DNA of 64,000 nucleotides from assembly GCA_013420905.1 (NCBI GenBank), contig JAAXNY010000009.1, positions 1,364,001 to 1,428,000 on the forward strand. Reading direction: 5' to 3'. Below, in pieces: positions 23,459 through 34,400 of the stretch (positions are counted from its first letter, which is position 1; every line of letters starts with the position of its first letter). The translations under genes were made by a program, and so were the position numbers. Source of the stretch: Collybia mongolica (taxonomy: Eukaryota > Basidiomycota > Agaricomycetes > Agaricales > Clitocybaceae). The notes beneath the pieces are model-generated. The model saw only the letters and a program-made list of their open reading frames with translations. It had not been told where the DNA came from and made no database searches.

Positions 23459-26092
23459 ATGCCAGATCCTGTCCCATACCAGGCTTACAAGGTCATTATA
23501 GATCTCTCCAAACATCATCGTATACATTCTGACATTCTTATCAGTCCAAGAGACACTCACATACTCACTCTAACTCAAATACATTTCCATCGCCACCCTC
23601 ACCAACTCCAAGGTCATCATCCAATGTTCCAAGCTCTCCTTCCCCACCTCTTCGGGTCCCCTACACTCTTCTGGACAAGGACAAAGAACAAGACCCTGTT
23701 CATACACTCCCGTTCCTGAATGCGACGCCAGCCGAAACATCACCGCCGTCGCCACAACCTGAACACGACTCAATCAGCCCGTTGCTTACTTCACAAGATC
23801 TTTGCAACTCTTCAAACGCCACTGCACGACAAAACCCAACCCGACCGGGAACTGGAGTTGGCTCCTCTACGCCTAACATGTTATCCGTTGCCTCTTCCAG
23901 CCCACTGGCTTCATCATCTTCAGAGCCCCCATCTCCCCCTCGCAAATATCAACCTGCGTTGCTCCCACAACCACCCCGAAAGACTTCAACATTCCGACGC
24001 GTACCTCTTCGTAATTCTCGCCCATCACTTCCACAGTCTCCTCTAGGCTTATCCCACGGCACTTCAAGTCACTTGCCCACCAGTTTCCTAACATCCTCCG
24101 ACGGCAAGCAATTGGATACGGGCCTCGGTAGCTCATCCCGAAAATTAACAAACCCCCGGAGCAGCCACATCTCGATGTCTTCCACCTTCCCTTTACCTGA
24201 TACTCATGCGGTAACCACACCCTTTTCAGAGTCCCTCATCATCGAACATTTCGCCCTGGTTGACGTAGTCGTTGAGCCGCCGCCCCAAACCGCAACCCCA
24301 GCAACATCAATAGCACCCTCTATATCAACTGGATCTAATAACAGCACTATCAACAGGTCTCCAGCGACATTTAACATCCAGCCACAGCGTACACGTACTC
24401 CCTATCATCCCGGCTTTCAGCCACAAGGCGTTACCCGATCACAAACTGATAATTTCCTTGTCCTCCGACAGGTCAAGCGGGATGGAGAAGGGGAGGATGG
24501 ACTAAAGTCAGGAATGAAAAGGGTGGAACGTACGAAACTAGAGCGAAGGCTTGAGAAACTAATAAGCCTTCATTTTCCCGCGGAGAACAGAACAGAGATG
24601 AGAGTTGAACGAAGGAGACCAGGGGTCGGGGTAACTGAGGGAAGTAACAACCGACGGATGTCGTCGTTTTTGGATTTTGATATTCGAAACATGTCGATTC
24701 CCGACGCTGGAGGGTTGTTAAGGGGTGTCCTTGGCTCTGGTGAGGTGAATGGTCATATTCGAGGTCTGCTGTTTCTCTTGACCTGGACCTGCCTCTGTTG
24801 ACATGTCCTATTCCTTAGCCGTGGAACAGAGAATCACGCCTTGGCAAGTTGACACGAGTGTCAGCAAGTGCCCCCTCTGCGCGTATGTATTTTCCCCCGC
24901 TTATTTCATACCAAGTCTAATAAACCTGTTCTAGTGCTACATTCCATCCACTGACGACAAGGAAACACCACTGCCGACTCTGCGGGCAAATAATATGTTC
25001 CCTCCCTCCTAAGCGGCCCCAGAGGCTGAACACATGTTCTCTTCTGTTTGTAGTGGATTTAAAAACCAGAATGATCGAGGAAGTAGGAGAGGGCGTGGAT
25101 TATGGGGTCAAACGAAGAAGAGGAGGGAATGCTGATGGAGGTGGGGTCAGCTCGCTGATAGATAACAACAAGAATACAGCTGAGGAAGAAAAATTCTTGA
25201 AAGGAGTGAGGATATGTAGGTCATGTCGACCTGTTTTGCTGTGAGTAAACTCGCTGATTACCTTCCGTTTATATCAATATTCACAAAAAGAAATTCTCTC
25301 ATGTTCAGACGGCAGCAACATCTCCAGGAAATTACCCATGTACCTACGTTTACGAAGCTCTATGATGTCAGGTCGCTGAATCCGCGTCTCTGCACAAGGC
25401 TAATCTTGTGAAGTTTTCAGATGTTTCTCAGACTCGAACTAGAAATTGAAGAGTCATTGCCACAGTTTCAAGAACTCATGGTGACCCTAAGGTATAACTT
25501 CCGTAGGCATCTCGAGACTTTTCGCTGCTTACCACCAATCACTCTAGCCGCGAAGATCAACCAACCAAAGATGCCTCTGCCACAAGAAAACGACTGCTCC
25601 AAGCGTTCGCACAGTATGATGGACTTGCTAAGCGGATAAGAAGATTGCCCTCTCCTAATGGCCCTGGTAGTTCACATGACCGCGTTCAGATGGCTGTGAT
25701 GGCTCGTGCTAGTCTGTTTTTGCAGAAAAACATGTTTCCTCTCCAGGTAAGGCTTTTGTAGCATACTTCGGCACCACACAGCTCAACTTACAAACTTCAA
25801 GTCTCTACCGACTTCGAAACGTAACACCGTGACAGGCATCTCGAATACCAGTACTGATGGCACGAACACAAACAATTTCATCAGTTCAGATTCTCAATCA
25901 GCGCTGGCTTTGCAGCCGTTGCTCGAACAAGAAGCACTATTAGAATCCTTTGTTGAGGAGGCAGAAGCTCGGCGTAAATTCGAGGATGTGAAAACGTTGA
26001 AAGCCAACCTAGGGGAAATCAGGGCAGAGATCCAGAAGATTGTTGTTGACAATGGGGATGGTGCACGCGTTCGTGTAGATGGCTCTAGGTGA
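23459..26092 (+). CDS. FYVE zinc-finger endosomal tethering protein (PEP7/VAC1/rabenosyn-5-like)
   Basis: The likely role is binding PI3P and Rab5 at early endosomes for vacuolar/endosomal fusion. The start is ATG 23,459 (MPDPVPYQAYK). A short intron (about 23,491-23,549) joins in phase to RHSHTHSNSNTFPSPPSPT. A long Ser/Pro-rich disordered N-terminus follows. The FYVE finger (about 24,840-25,240) starts WQVDTSVSKCPLC, continues FHPLTTRKHHCRLCGQIIC (the R(R/K)HHCR signature) and closes with VRICRSCRPVL after a 60-residue insertion. After it come a helical segment (YDMFLRLELEIEESLPQFQ, later DGLAKRIRRLP) and a C-terminal coiled coil with LLEQEALLESFVEEAEARRKFEDV, similar to the Rab-binding end of PEP7/rabenosyn. 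The stop is at 26,090-26,092. Confidence 0.82.
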
Positions 26093-26370
26093 ACCTCAAC
26101 AAAAAGTCAGAGGTGGGCTGCGACTTTCGCGGCGTGTCGTAGTTGCAGCTAATCACATTTTCTACTAAATTCGGAAGTCCGCTGTCATGCTCAGTAAAAA
26201 ATAGTCATACGTAGTCAGCGTCCAGCCCGAAATAATGACAAAGTCAACAAAAAGTCACACAAAGAGTCAACAAAAATGGTAATTCAAAATATTGATAAGG
26301 CATGTGTGCAGCAGATGATGCTACATATCACACATGTATACTAATGGCTTTCAGCTGTACAAGCTTACTA

Positions 26371-26389
26371 CCCGTGCCTTTGGCACGGG
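26371..26389. repeat. Perfect GC-rich hairpin, 8-bp stem, TTT loop
   Basis: CCCGTGCC-TTT-GGCACGGG forms a perfect 8-bp stem with a 3-nt loop, followed by four further G residues, in otherwise AT-rich DNA. It could be a remnant of a small mobile palindrome or a transcript structure. No function can be assigned. Confidence 0.6.
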
Positions 26390-26520
26390 GGGGTGGCTCA
26401 TCCATTCTGAGGGCAAATAATATTTATACAAATATATAAAGTGAGTCTCAGATATATGGTCACTGGAGTGTGGATTTCAGTTGGTCACAAATGGCATTGA
26501 TTTTTTTTTCCCCATACCAC

Positions 26521-26932
26521 AGGCTCCTGGAAGCTCCCCTATATGTTTGGAAATTTTTTGCAGATTTGAGACTCCCAAAATGATGGTACACCCAGCCCAA
26601 AATAGTGGATCTGAGTGATTCTGGCAAAATCCTTGGCCTAAAAGATTTCAGACCTTCCTTGAGGAAGTTTTTCAAGTAATGGGTCACTGGTTCATTTGAT
26701 CTGTTTCAGTTTGAGAAGAGCCAGAGCCCAGATTCACATTCCTCAAGAAGCACTAAAAAAAACTTGGCCCTAGTATGGCAAGGATTGTCATGTTTTTTTT
26801 TCCCCCATGTTTTATGTTTTATGACATAAGGCCCTGGCCCATATAGTGGATTTGAGGCACAAAATATTGTGGATTTGAGGCCCATTCTGGTGAAAAACTT
26901 TTCCAAACATATAGGGGAGCTTCCAGGGGCCT
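26521..26932. repeat. Inverted 32-bp repeat pair, related copy near 53,340
   Basis: The left arm 26,521-26,552 and the right arm 26,901-26,932 are reverse complements with one mismatch; the core is CTCCCCTATATGTTTGGA. A diverged relative (ACATATAAAGGAGCTTC) is present at about 53,336-53,352, so the motif is dispersed. The pair may be the ends of a small non-autonomous element or two inverted solo copies. Confidence 0.55.
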
Positions 26933-27401
26933 CATACCACTCTAAGGAACAACTGTAAAATTGAAATTTACAACAAAATACCTTGGTATTTTGGAAGAGA
27001 TTCATCTGCTTCATTCTTATTTTTACTGTGGCAAGAATACACTGTGAAACTGGAAATGGATGAAATCCAACCCATATTTCATCCCCTTAAGTAATGAATT
27101 TAACACATTAATATATGAATTTCATCCCAAAGATGTATGAAAAAACACCCTCTGTGGAGGGAAAAAAAGGAGGAAAAACCCCCCCTTAAGGTATGACTTA
27201 GTGGATGAATTTCATATGAAATTTGTCCATATTCATACCCCTGATTGTCAAGGCTATGGGATGAATTTTATTCCACCATAGGTGGAAAAAACAACCATTG
27301 TGGGAGGTAATTCCTATCAATATGGGATTAATTTAATACCTTGATGGGCAAAAATAGCAATGTTTTTTGGGGTAACATTACTATAAAATTTTAAGGCTAT
27401 G

Positions 27402-27520
27402 GGATGAATTTCATACCATTACACATGAGAATAACAGCTTTTGTAGGGATGAATTTCATACCATTGCAGGTGAGAATAATAGCTTTTGTGGGGATTAATT
27501 TCATGCTATTTACATCACTT
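27402..27520. repeat. Degenerate 45-bp tandem repeat (minisatellite)
   Basis: Two adjacent 45-bp units, 27,402-27,446 and 27,447-27,491, both begin GGATGAATTTCATACCATT and end in AGCTTTTGT(A/G)G. A third, diverged partial unit follows from 27,492. Weaker copies of GGGATGAATTT occur back to about 27,255. Confidence 0.65.
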
Positions 27521-27862
27521 AAATTCAAATTCTTTCTTTCTTCCCTGTTATCAATAAACACACTTCATCCATTCTGTACAGTTTATTTTTTATTTTTTTT
27601 GTCAACATTTTATATACCAACCATACATAATACATGCACTGGTCACTACAAGTAGTAATTGGAGAGGTGGGGAGGAGGGGGCAGGTGACAAAGCACCACG
27701 GAGCTAGGATGCTCATCCAACTGGAGTCAAACTAGTGAATGGAGCCAGAGCTCATTGTACACAGGCTGGAAGGGCCAATCTACACCAGGGGGTGGGTCCC
27801 CCACTGCAGTGCCCCACAGCAGGTGGTGGCTTCAAGTCCACCAATTATCCAGGTTTGCATGT

Positions 27863-29592
27863 TCAGGCAGGGAGCACCCTATAGCCATCACTTAGAACAC
27901 TGAGTACCGCCCCTAGCTTGTTTAGGACTAGGGAATGTCGAACGTGAAGGCGCTCTCGTTCTCTGAGAGGAAGCCGACCAGCCACGCATAGCGCAGCTGA
28001 CGGCTGGGTTTGTCTTCCCGTCCATGTCATGGACAGTTGTAGAGGACATGTTGTACAGTTTCCAGGGGAGCACCGCACCTACAGGAGACAGATTCCTCTT
28101 TGAAGAATTGGGACCGGAACGCCCCAATTAGAGTGTGTCCAGTGATGCATCGCACCATGTGGGCGGTCAAAGCATGGCTGTGACCGGTCTTGCGCATCCA
28201 CGGCCCATTGTTTACATGGGTCGGGGTGAGTGGGGTGTCCTTTTTCGCATAGAGCATCAGGAAATTGGAGCCAACGTACTTCTTGGATTGGAAGAGAGAC
28301 TTCCAGCCGTCAAGCATGTGTGTGACTGCTTCGCATTGTGCAAAGTCAGCAGATATAATTGGCGCTCCACCTGCCTCAACGTGAGTTGAGACGGCGCTGA
28401 TGTGTGCCAGTTGGTGGTCTTCAATCTCCACTCCATTTGTAATGTGGTGGAGGTGTATCTTGTGGATGGCGCGGAGCTGCAGCCAAGGCAGCAGCACCTC
28501 GCACACTTTGAGGGCAGATGCCTGACCTGAGTGGTGAGACGCATCGAGGGAACGCCTAAGGGCATTGGAAGAGTTGGAGAAGATATGGACATCATGGATG
28601 TCCTCTGGTCCAATGTCAGCTGCCTGTCAGACGCCTTCTGCAATTGCTCGCAGCTTGGCGTCATCAGATGTAGAGAGGCCAGTAGCGTACCAGTCCTCAT
28701 ATAGGTCCCTGGCATGCCAGACGCGGTAGACCGCGACTGACTGCATGGGAGGGGGGGGAGTGGATGCATCAGTAACAATGCAGATGCTCCAGGGGGAATG
28801 AGAGGCCTCATTGACAGCGCTTTTCAGCAATGTGATGTAGTCCTTCATGAAATCCTTGCAGTGGTCACTGCCCTTGGGTGGGGGGGTGACAATATCATAG
28901 ACAATGCGATCAGGGAACAAGTCCTTGGGGCACATGCCCAGTTGGTTGAGTGGGTGGACAGGGTCCAAATCCAAGGAGGAGAGGCCAAGGTTAGACCAGG
29001 CCTCTACAACAGGCAATATGAGTTTCCTGAGCCGTAGGCTTGGGTTGCGGGTGTTGAGGGTCTCAACAGAGAATTTGTAGTTCCCGTCAATGAGGCGACG
29101 AAAGGCATGCGAGGCCTGAAGTGCATGGGAGCGGACATGACTCCTTTCCACCAACTTCTTAACATGAAGGTGGATAGGGGGAATGCCTGTGAGGGTCTCA
29201 GCAGCCCCGTTCGGGGATGTCTTGAAGGCGCCAGTGATCCAAAGGCAAGCGCGCCTTTGCATCTTCCGGAGGTTATCGAGAGGGCCTGCATGGCAGGCTC
29301 CCTCATACATCCAGAGCCTGCTCCCATATGTAGCAATGGGGAGAACACAGGCTCGGTATAGCATTCGTTTGTGCTTGGGCGTAAGCCCATGCACGGAGTT
29401 GCCGAGGGAGAGCATAGCCTTCACAGAAGTGAGGGCTTTGTTCATGTATCATTTGACATGTTCCCTGAATGTGAGGGGGCGGTCAAAGAAGAACCCGAGG
29501 TAGTGCCAGATGGTGCCAGGATGGAGAGGAGTGTCCCTGGTGAATGGGGCATAGCCAAGGTTTTGTCAAATTGCTCAAGTACCCTCGGAGCC
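27863..29592 (-). pseudogene. LINE ORF2 remnant: RT C-terminus, RNase H, terminal zinc finger
   Basis: The remnant starts with WHYLGFFFDRPLTFREHVK and continues through NKALTSVKAMLSLGNS and LYRACVLPIATYGSRLWMYEG, a pattern typical of the region after the RT fingers/palm in agaricomycete LINEs. An RNase H-like domain follows (CIVTDAS..., HIFSNSSNALRRSLD...SHHSGQ), in which the second Asp appears changed to Asn. The end carries CRCGAPLETVQHVLYNCP. A premature TGA lies at 28,627-28,629, between the sequences AIAEGV and QAADIG. The RT catalytic core is absent. The remnant gives identity but no activity. Confidence 0.8.
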
Positions 29593-29593
29593 T

Positions 29594-29791
29594 GTCTCCT
29601 GTAACGGTAGGGAAGGGGGTATTAGTGGAGGGCACAAAGCGTAAGAGCTCGTCACCTACCTTCTGGGCAGTGTACTTGGCTGCTAGCCATTTGGCATCAT
29701 AGCGGTGTTTCCAAAAGGAGCACTTCCTGTCATCAGACTCATGGGCAAGGCCACAGTTGATGCATCGGGAGGTGTGTGGGCACTTATGACC
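29594..29791 (-). pseudogene. LINE ORF1, C-terminal piece (separated from the rest by the LTR element)
   Basis: The minus strand encodes KCPHTSRCINCGLAHESDDR and KCSFWKHRYDAKWLAAKY, the second part of the ORF1 zinc-knuckle cluster and its following helix. The frame continues exactly from the large ORF1 piece at 36,718-38,513 once the LTR element and one copy of its 5-bp target duplication are ignored. Confidence 0.8.
29787..29791. repeat. Target-site duplication TGACC, left copy
   Basis: TGACC directly precedes the 5' LTR and is repeated at 36,718-36,722 directly after the 3' LTR. Five bases is the usual size for Ty3/gypsy integration. Confidence 0.9.
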
Positions 29792-30265
29792 TGTTACAAA
29801 TTCCCTACTCACGTGCCCTTATCATTTCTTTTCTTACATACTACTGATTGCCAGATACTTATCAACTCTTATCTTTCAAAGACCCATATATGCACTTCCT
29901 TTCCCATGCTTATTCATCCTTTGAATTACGCTTACTCATTCTCATCTTAGCTTACTCATTCCTTTATCTATAACCAATAGCGTAAACCATGCTTATCAGA
30001 CTCTTACATATATATATGGATAGTTTAGCTTAGCTAGTTCTTTAGCTTGACCTAGCTGAATCAACCTTATTCACCTACTCTGATCTCTTGATGCGAACTC
30101 GATCCTACTTGCCTTACAAAGGGAGTAGTGCATCTTTGATTCAACAATCTGACTTTAGCCCTATTGAGGGAGTCATTAGATGTTAGACTTACGAAGTCAA
30201 CGGTCTATAGTGAACGAACGATAAACCAGATTGATCTAAAGGATAAGGCCTAAACAGCCGTAACA
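29792..30265 (+). repeat. 5' LTR (474 bp)
   Basis: The sequence starts TGTTACAAATTCCC and ends CAGCCGTAACA, and is the same length as the 3' LTR. A TATA-like run lies at 30,008-30,017, which would place the RNA start near 30,042-30,044. It differs from the 3' LTR at seven bases in five CpG-type sites (29,864; 30,017; 30,092-93; 30,181-82; 30,201). Confidence 0.95.
30008..30053 (+). promoter_or_regulatory. LTR core promoter: TATA run and predicted RNA 5' end
   Basis: ATATATATAT at 30,008-30,017 is followed, about 27-35 bp downstream, by AGCTTGACCT at 30,044-30,053. This segment is complementary to the sequence just after the 5' LTR, as expected if it is the RNA 5' end used for self-priming. 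The start site itself is inferred. Confidence 0.5.
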
Positions 30266-30267
30266 AA

Positions 30268-30279
30268 AGGTCAAGCTGA
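30268..30279 (+). promoter_or_regulatory. Primer-binding site, complementary to the element's own RNA 5' end
   Basis: AGGTCAAGCT (30,268-30,277), two bases after the LTR end, is the exact reverse complement of 30,044-30,053. With one G:U and one A:U pair the helix reaches 12 bp (30,042-30,053 with 30,268-30,279). No TGG start typical of tRNA 3' ends is present. Self-priming of this kind is established for Tf1/sushi-type Ty3 elements. Confidence 0.55.
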
Positions 30280-30339
30280 TCAGAATCGTCAACCTATTAA
30301 GGTTCAGACGCAACAGCACCATGATACGGATTAAAGCCT

Positions 30340-31482
30340 GTGAGCAGCAGTGAAAGCAGCAGAAGCAGCAGTAGGCAAAGCGCCTTTAGCAACGAAGACT
30401 TCCAAGATGCAGAAGAACAACCAAGACTCTCAGTAGTCACACAAACAGTAGAAACGCCCACCACGCCAAAACCAAAGGCAGAAAGTTCCAAAGGAAAGGA
30501 ACCAGAGAAACCACTGAAACCCAAATCACCAGACTCTCCAATACCACCCAACTCTGATGTAGAAATGGCAGACAAATGAAAACCCACTGAGATCAAACTC
30601 AGTTTGCCAAACATCTTTGATGGAAACCAAAGAATGACAAAGGACTTTGTCCTTGATTGCAAAATGTACTTGCAAGCAAATGATAGAATTTATGACACGG
30701 AATGGAAGAAAATCCTTTACGTGCTCTCATACATGAAAGGAGGAACAGCGGGACCATGGAAGAAATCCTGGTATGGAGAAAATAGTACCCACCCAGGAAC
30801 CTTTACAGATTTCATAGCAACCGTCGAAGAAGCGTTCTCTACACCAGACGAAGCAGGAGATGCAAGACAAACCCTGAAAACACTGTGCATGACAGGAAAC
30901 ATGACAGCAGATGACTACATTGCAGAATTCAAATCAGCTGCATCAGAAAGTCAGATCACTGAAAGCGAAGCACTTGTTGAGTACTTCATGGAAGGAATAC
31001 CCCCTTCCCTGATGCAGAAAATTTTGACAATGGATAACCCACCTACCACCATTAAGGGCTGGTACCAGAAAGCATCCATATTTGACACCCAGTACAGACG
31101 TGCAAAATCAATTGTAGCACGAATCAAAGGAAACACAGGAAAGCCAACAGGAGGAAACAATGGAAAAAAATATAATTTCCAACGAAACAACCCCAAATAT
31201 GTCCCAAACAAAGATCCAAATGCAATGGATATAGATCGATTGACCATTCAAGAAAGAGACGAACATATGAAACGGGGATTATGCTTCAAATGCCATAAAT
31301 TTGGACATCAAGCATCCAATCACAAAGCAGGAGGTTCAATTCCTCAAACTCCATGAAAGGAGGAACCAAAATTACCAATGAAAGGCAAAGATGCCTACAT
31401 GAAAATCAGATCTCTTATGGCAGAATTAGATGAAGACAAAAAGGAGATTGCCTTAAAGAATATGGAAGATGAGGGTTTTTAA
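30340..31482 (+). pseudogene. gag: Chromovirus gag, two in-frame TGA codons
   Basis: The frame runs from about 30,340 to the TAA at 31,480-31,482. The N-terminal Ser/Pro-rich part is followed by a Gag core (LPNIFDGNQRMTKDFVLDCK, later YIAEFKSAASESQITESEAL) and a zinc knuckle CFKCHKFGHQASNH, in which the last Cys of CX2CX4HX4C is His. In-frame TGA codons are at 30,577-30,579 and 31,354-31,356. Both are one C-to-T change from CGA. The end (LKNMEDEGF, then TAA) overlaps pol by a few codons in the -1 frame. Confidence 0.85.
31473..31479 (+). promoter_or_regulatory. -1 ribosomal frameshift heptamer GGGTTTT at the gag end
   Basis: In the gag frame the bases read G GGT TTT and the next codon is the gag stop TAA. 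This fits X XXY YYZ with X=G, Y=T, Z=T. Slipping back one base gives GGG TTT TTA AAG and enters the pol frame, which is open from 31,473 onward. A similar heptamer occurs in the second retroelement (57,072-57,078). Confidence 0.6.
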
Positions 31483-34400
31483 AGAGGCGGACTGAATCAA
31501 TGTCAGTACCTGCCGAGAACTATTCCGTTACACTGTCACCTGTAATTTTAGGAGAGATGAATCGACAATCATTATCTATCTCAATTACAGTGATTGAAGA
31601 ACAGAAAAACATCGAAATTCCAGCAATTGGACTCATTGATTGTGGAGCTGGAGGAATCTTTATTGACAAAACATTCGTCGAAGAAAACAAAATAAAGACA
31701 ACTCCGCTGAGAAAATCAATTTTGGTCAGAAACATAGATGGGACAAAGAACAAATCAGGGAACATCACAGACTGTGTATGGACCAAGATTCGAATCAGAG
31801 ATGAAGAAATCAGAATCCGACTACTAGTTAGCGGACTCGGGGAAGAAAACATTATCCTCGGACTACCATGGTTAAAATGGCATAACCCCAAAATTGATTG
31901 GGAGAAAGGAACACTCAATTTTGGACCAAGTATCAAGAAAGGAGTTCTATCGGAAGCAATCCAAAAGAATTTAGAAATCTGACAGATGAAGCAAAAATGG
32001 CAATACCCCAAGGCAACGGTAACAGAAATACAGGAAGAATATCCAGAAGAAATCCCAAGGAACCAACCCCTTGAAGATTGGCAGCCAATTCTTTTAAGAA
32101 TTGACAAAGAAGATGATGAACATGAAGTCAACTTACTCAGGACATACATCTATCCAGAAGACGACGAAGAAGAATCCATCTGGATAAATGCAAAAACATC
32201 GATATCACAGGAACTGGAACACAAGGCAGAAATCAAAGATCAAAAGCCGAAGAAGACGCTACCAGAATTTTACCAGAAATATGCGTCATTATTTGACAAA
32301 ACAAATTCGGAAAGAATGCCAATACGACAATCATGGGACCATGCAATAGATCTAAAACCAGACTTCATTCTGAAAGACTGTAAGATCTATCCCATTAGTC
32401 CAGCAGAACAAGGAAAATTGGACGAATTCATTGACGAAAATCTGCGGAAAGGATATATCTGACCATTGAAATCTCCACAAGCATCACCCTTTTCTTTGTA
32501 TCAAAGAAAGACTCAGCAAAACTTCGACCAACTCAGGACTACAGAAGATTAAACGAAGGAACGATAAAGAATGCATACCCTTTACCACTTGTAGGGGAAC
32601 TTCTTGACAAACTGAAAGGGGCCAAATATTTCACAAAACTGGATTTACAATGGGGATATAACAATGTCCGGATCAAAGAAGGCAACGAATGGAAAGCAGC
32701 ATTCAAAACTAACAGAGGATTATTCGAACCTCTTGTTATGTTTTTTGGCTTATGCAATCCACCAGCGACATTCCAGAACATGATGAATGATATCTATGCA
32801 ATAGAAATTGATGAAGGATGGATCCTGATCTACATGGATGACATTCTAATTTCCTCCAACAACATTGATGATCTGCGACAAAAGACTACGAAAGTCTTGG
32901 ATAAATTAAAGGAAAACGACTTATACCTAAATCTGGACAAATGCGTATTCGAAGCCACAGAACTTGAATACCTTGGATTGGTTATCAGAGAAAACAAAAT
33001 AGGAATGGAACCAACAAAGTTAGCAGGAATTGCAGATTGGCCAGCCCTGACAACAGTGAAACAAGTCCGATCATTCCTCGGATTTGCAAACTTCTACCGA
33101 AGGTTCATTGGACACTATGCTGAACTTAGCAGACCATTAACAAATCTGACAAGAAAAGACATTGAATGGAAATGGACTCAAGAATGTCAGGAAGCATTCG
33201 ACGGATTGAAACAGAAATTCTTGAAATCACCCGTCCTCATGATGCCAGACAAGAACAAACCATTTCACATTGAATCAGATGCTTCGAAATGGGCCACAGG
33301 TGCGGTATTACGACAACAAAACGACAACGGAGAATGGCATCCATGCGGATACATTTCACATTCATTTACAGAAACAGAAAGAAACTACGAAATTTACAAC
33401 AGAGAACTATTAGGCATCATTCAAGCCTTGAAAACATGGAGACATTACCTTGAAGGATCACAATTTCCCACAGTAATTCTGTCAGATCACAAGAACCTGA
33501 TGTACTTCCGAACAGCACAAAAATTGAATCGACGACAAGCAGGATGGAGCCTGTTCCTGTCACAATTTGATCTGAAACTCGTACACACACCCGGAACACG
33601 AATGATACAATCCGATACTTTATCAAGAAGATCAGACTATGTCAGTACAGAAGACACAGACAACGAAGACCAGATCCTTCTACCAGATGACATTTTCATC
33701 AAAATGATCGATATAGGTTTACAAGAAGACCTAAAGAAATCAGTTGAAGAAGATGATTTGTTTGCAAAACCAATTGAAGCGTTAAAAGAGACAGGAACAC
33801 CACCGATCAAATCAAACTTGTCTGATTGGAAATTCGAAGACGGACTTCTGTTTTTCAAGAACAGATGTTATGTAGGACCAGACACAAAGCTGCGACGAGA
33901 AATAGTGCGAAGATATCATGACACAAAACCAGGAGGACACCCAGGCCAATACAAAACACAAGAGTTAATCAGTCGAGAATACTGGTGGCCAGGAATGGGA
34001 GTATTCATAAAGAATTATGTTGATGGCTGCGCCACATGCCAACAAATGAAAGTCAACATGCACCCAACAAGACCAGGGTTAATACCGATTGCAACAAATG
34101 GAGAACCATGCCCTTTCTCATTTGTCACAGCCAATTTTGTCACAGACCTCCCAGAAAACGATGGAAAAGACAGTCTCATGGTCGTGGTAGATCATGGCCT
34201 TACGAAGGGGGTAATTTCTATCCCTTGCACTAAAATGATCGATGCTCTAGGAACAACGAACCTTTACCTGGAACATGTTTACAAAAGATTTGGATTACCT
34301 GACACCTTCTTATCTGATTGAGGTCCTCAATTTGCGGCAAAAGTCTTCAAAGAACTAGGAAAACTCCTTGGAATTAAGCTTGTAATGAGCACAGCGTATC

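Larger units (their letters stand above)
26093..27583. other. AT-rich, repeat-bearing intergenic region
   Basis: No gene is supported. The stretch marks the switch from the gene-rich block to the transposon block. It holds a GC-rich hairpin (26,371-26,389), an inverted pair (26,521-26,932) and degenerate 45-bp repeats (27,402-27,520). Frames of 75-102 codons occur at 26,460-27,014 but overlap the inverted pair and show no domain. Confidence 0.6.

Noticed and set aside
26460..27014. Two minus-strand frames of 75 and 102 codons
   Set aside because: Both overlap the inverted 32-bp repeat pair and have no domain. They are chance frames in repetitive DNA.
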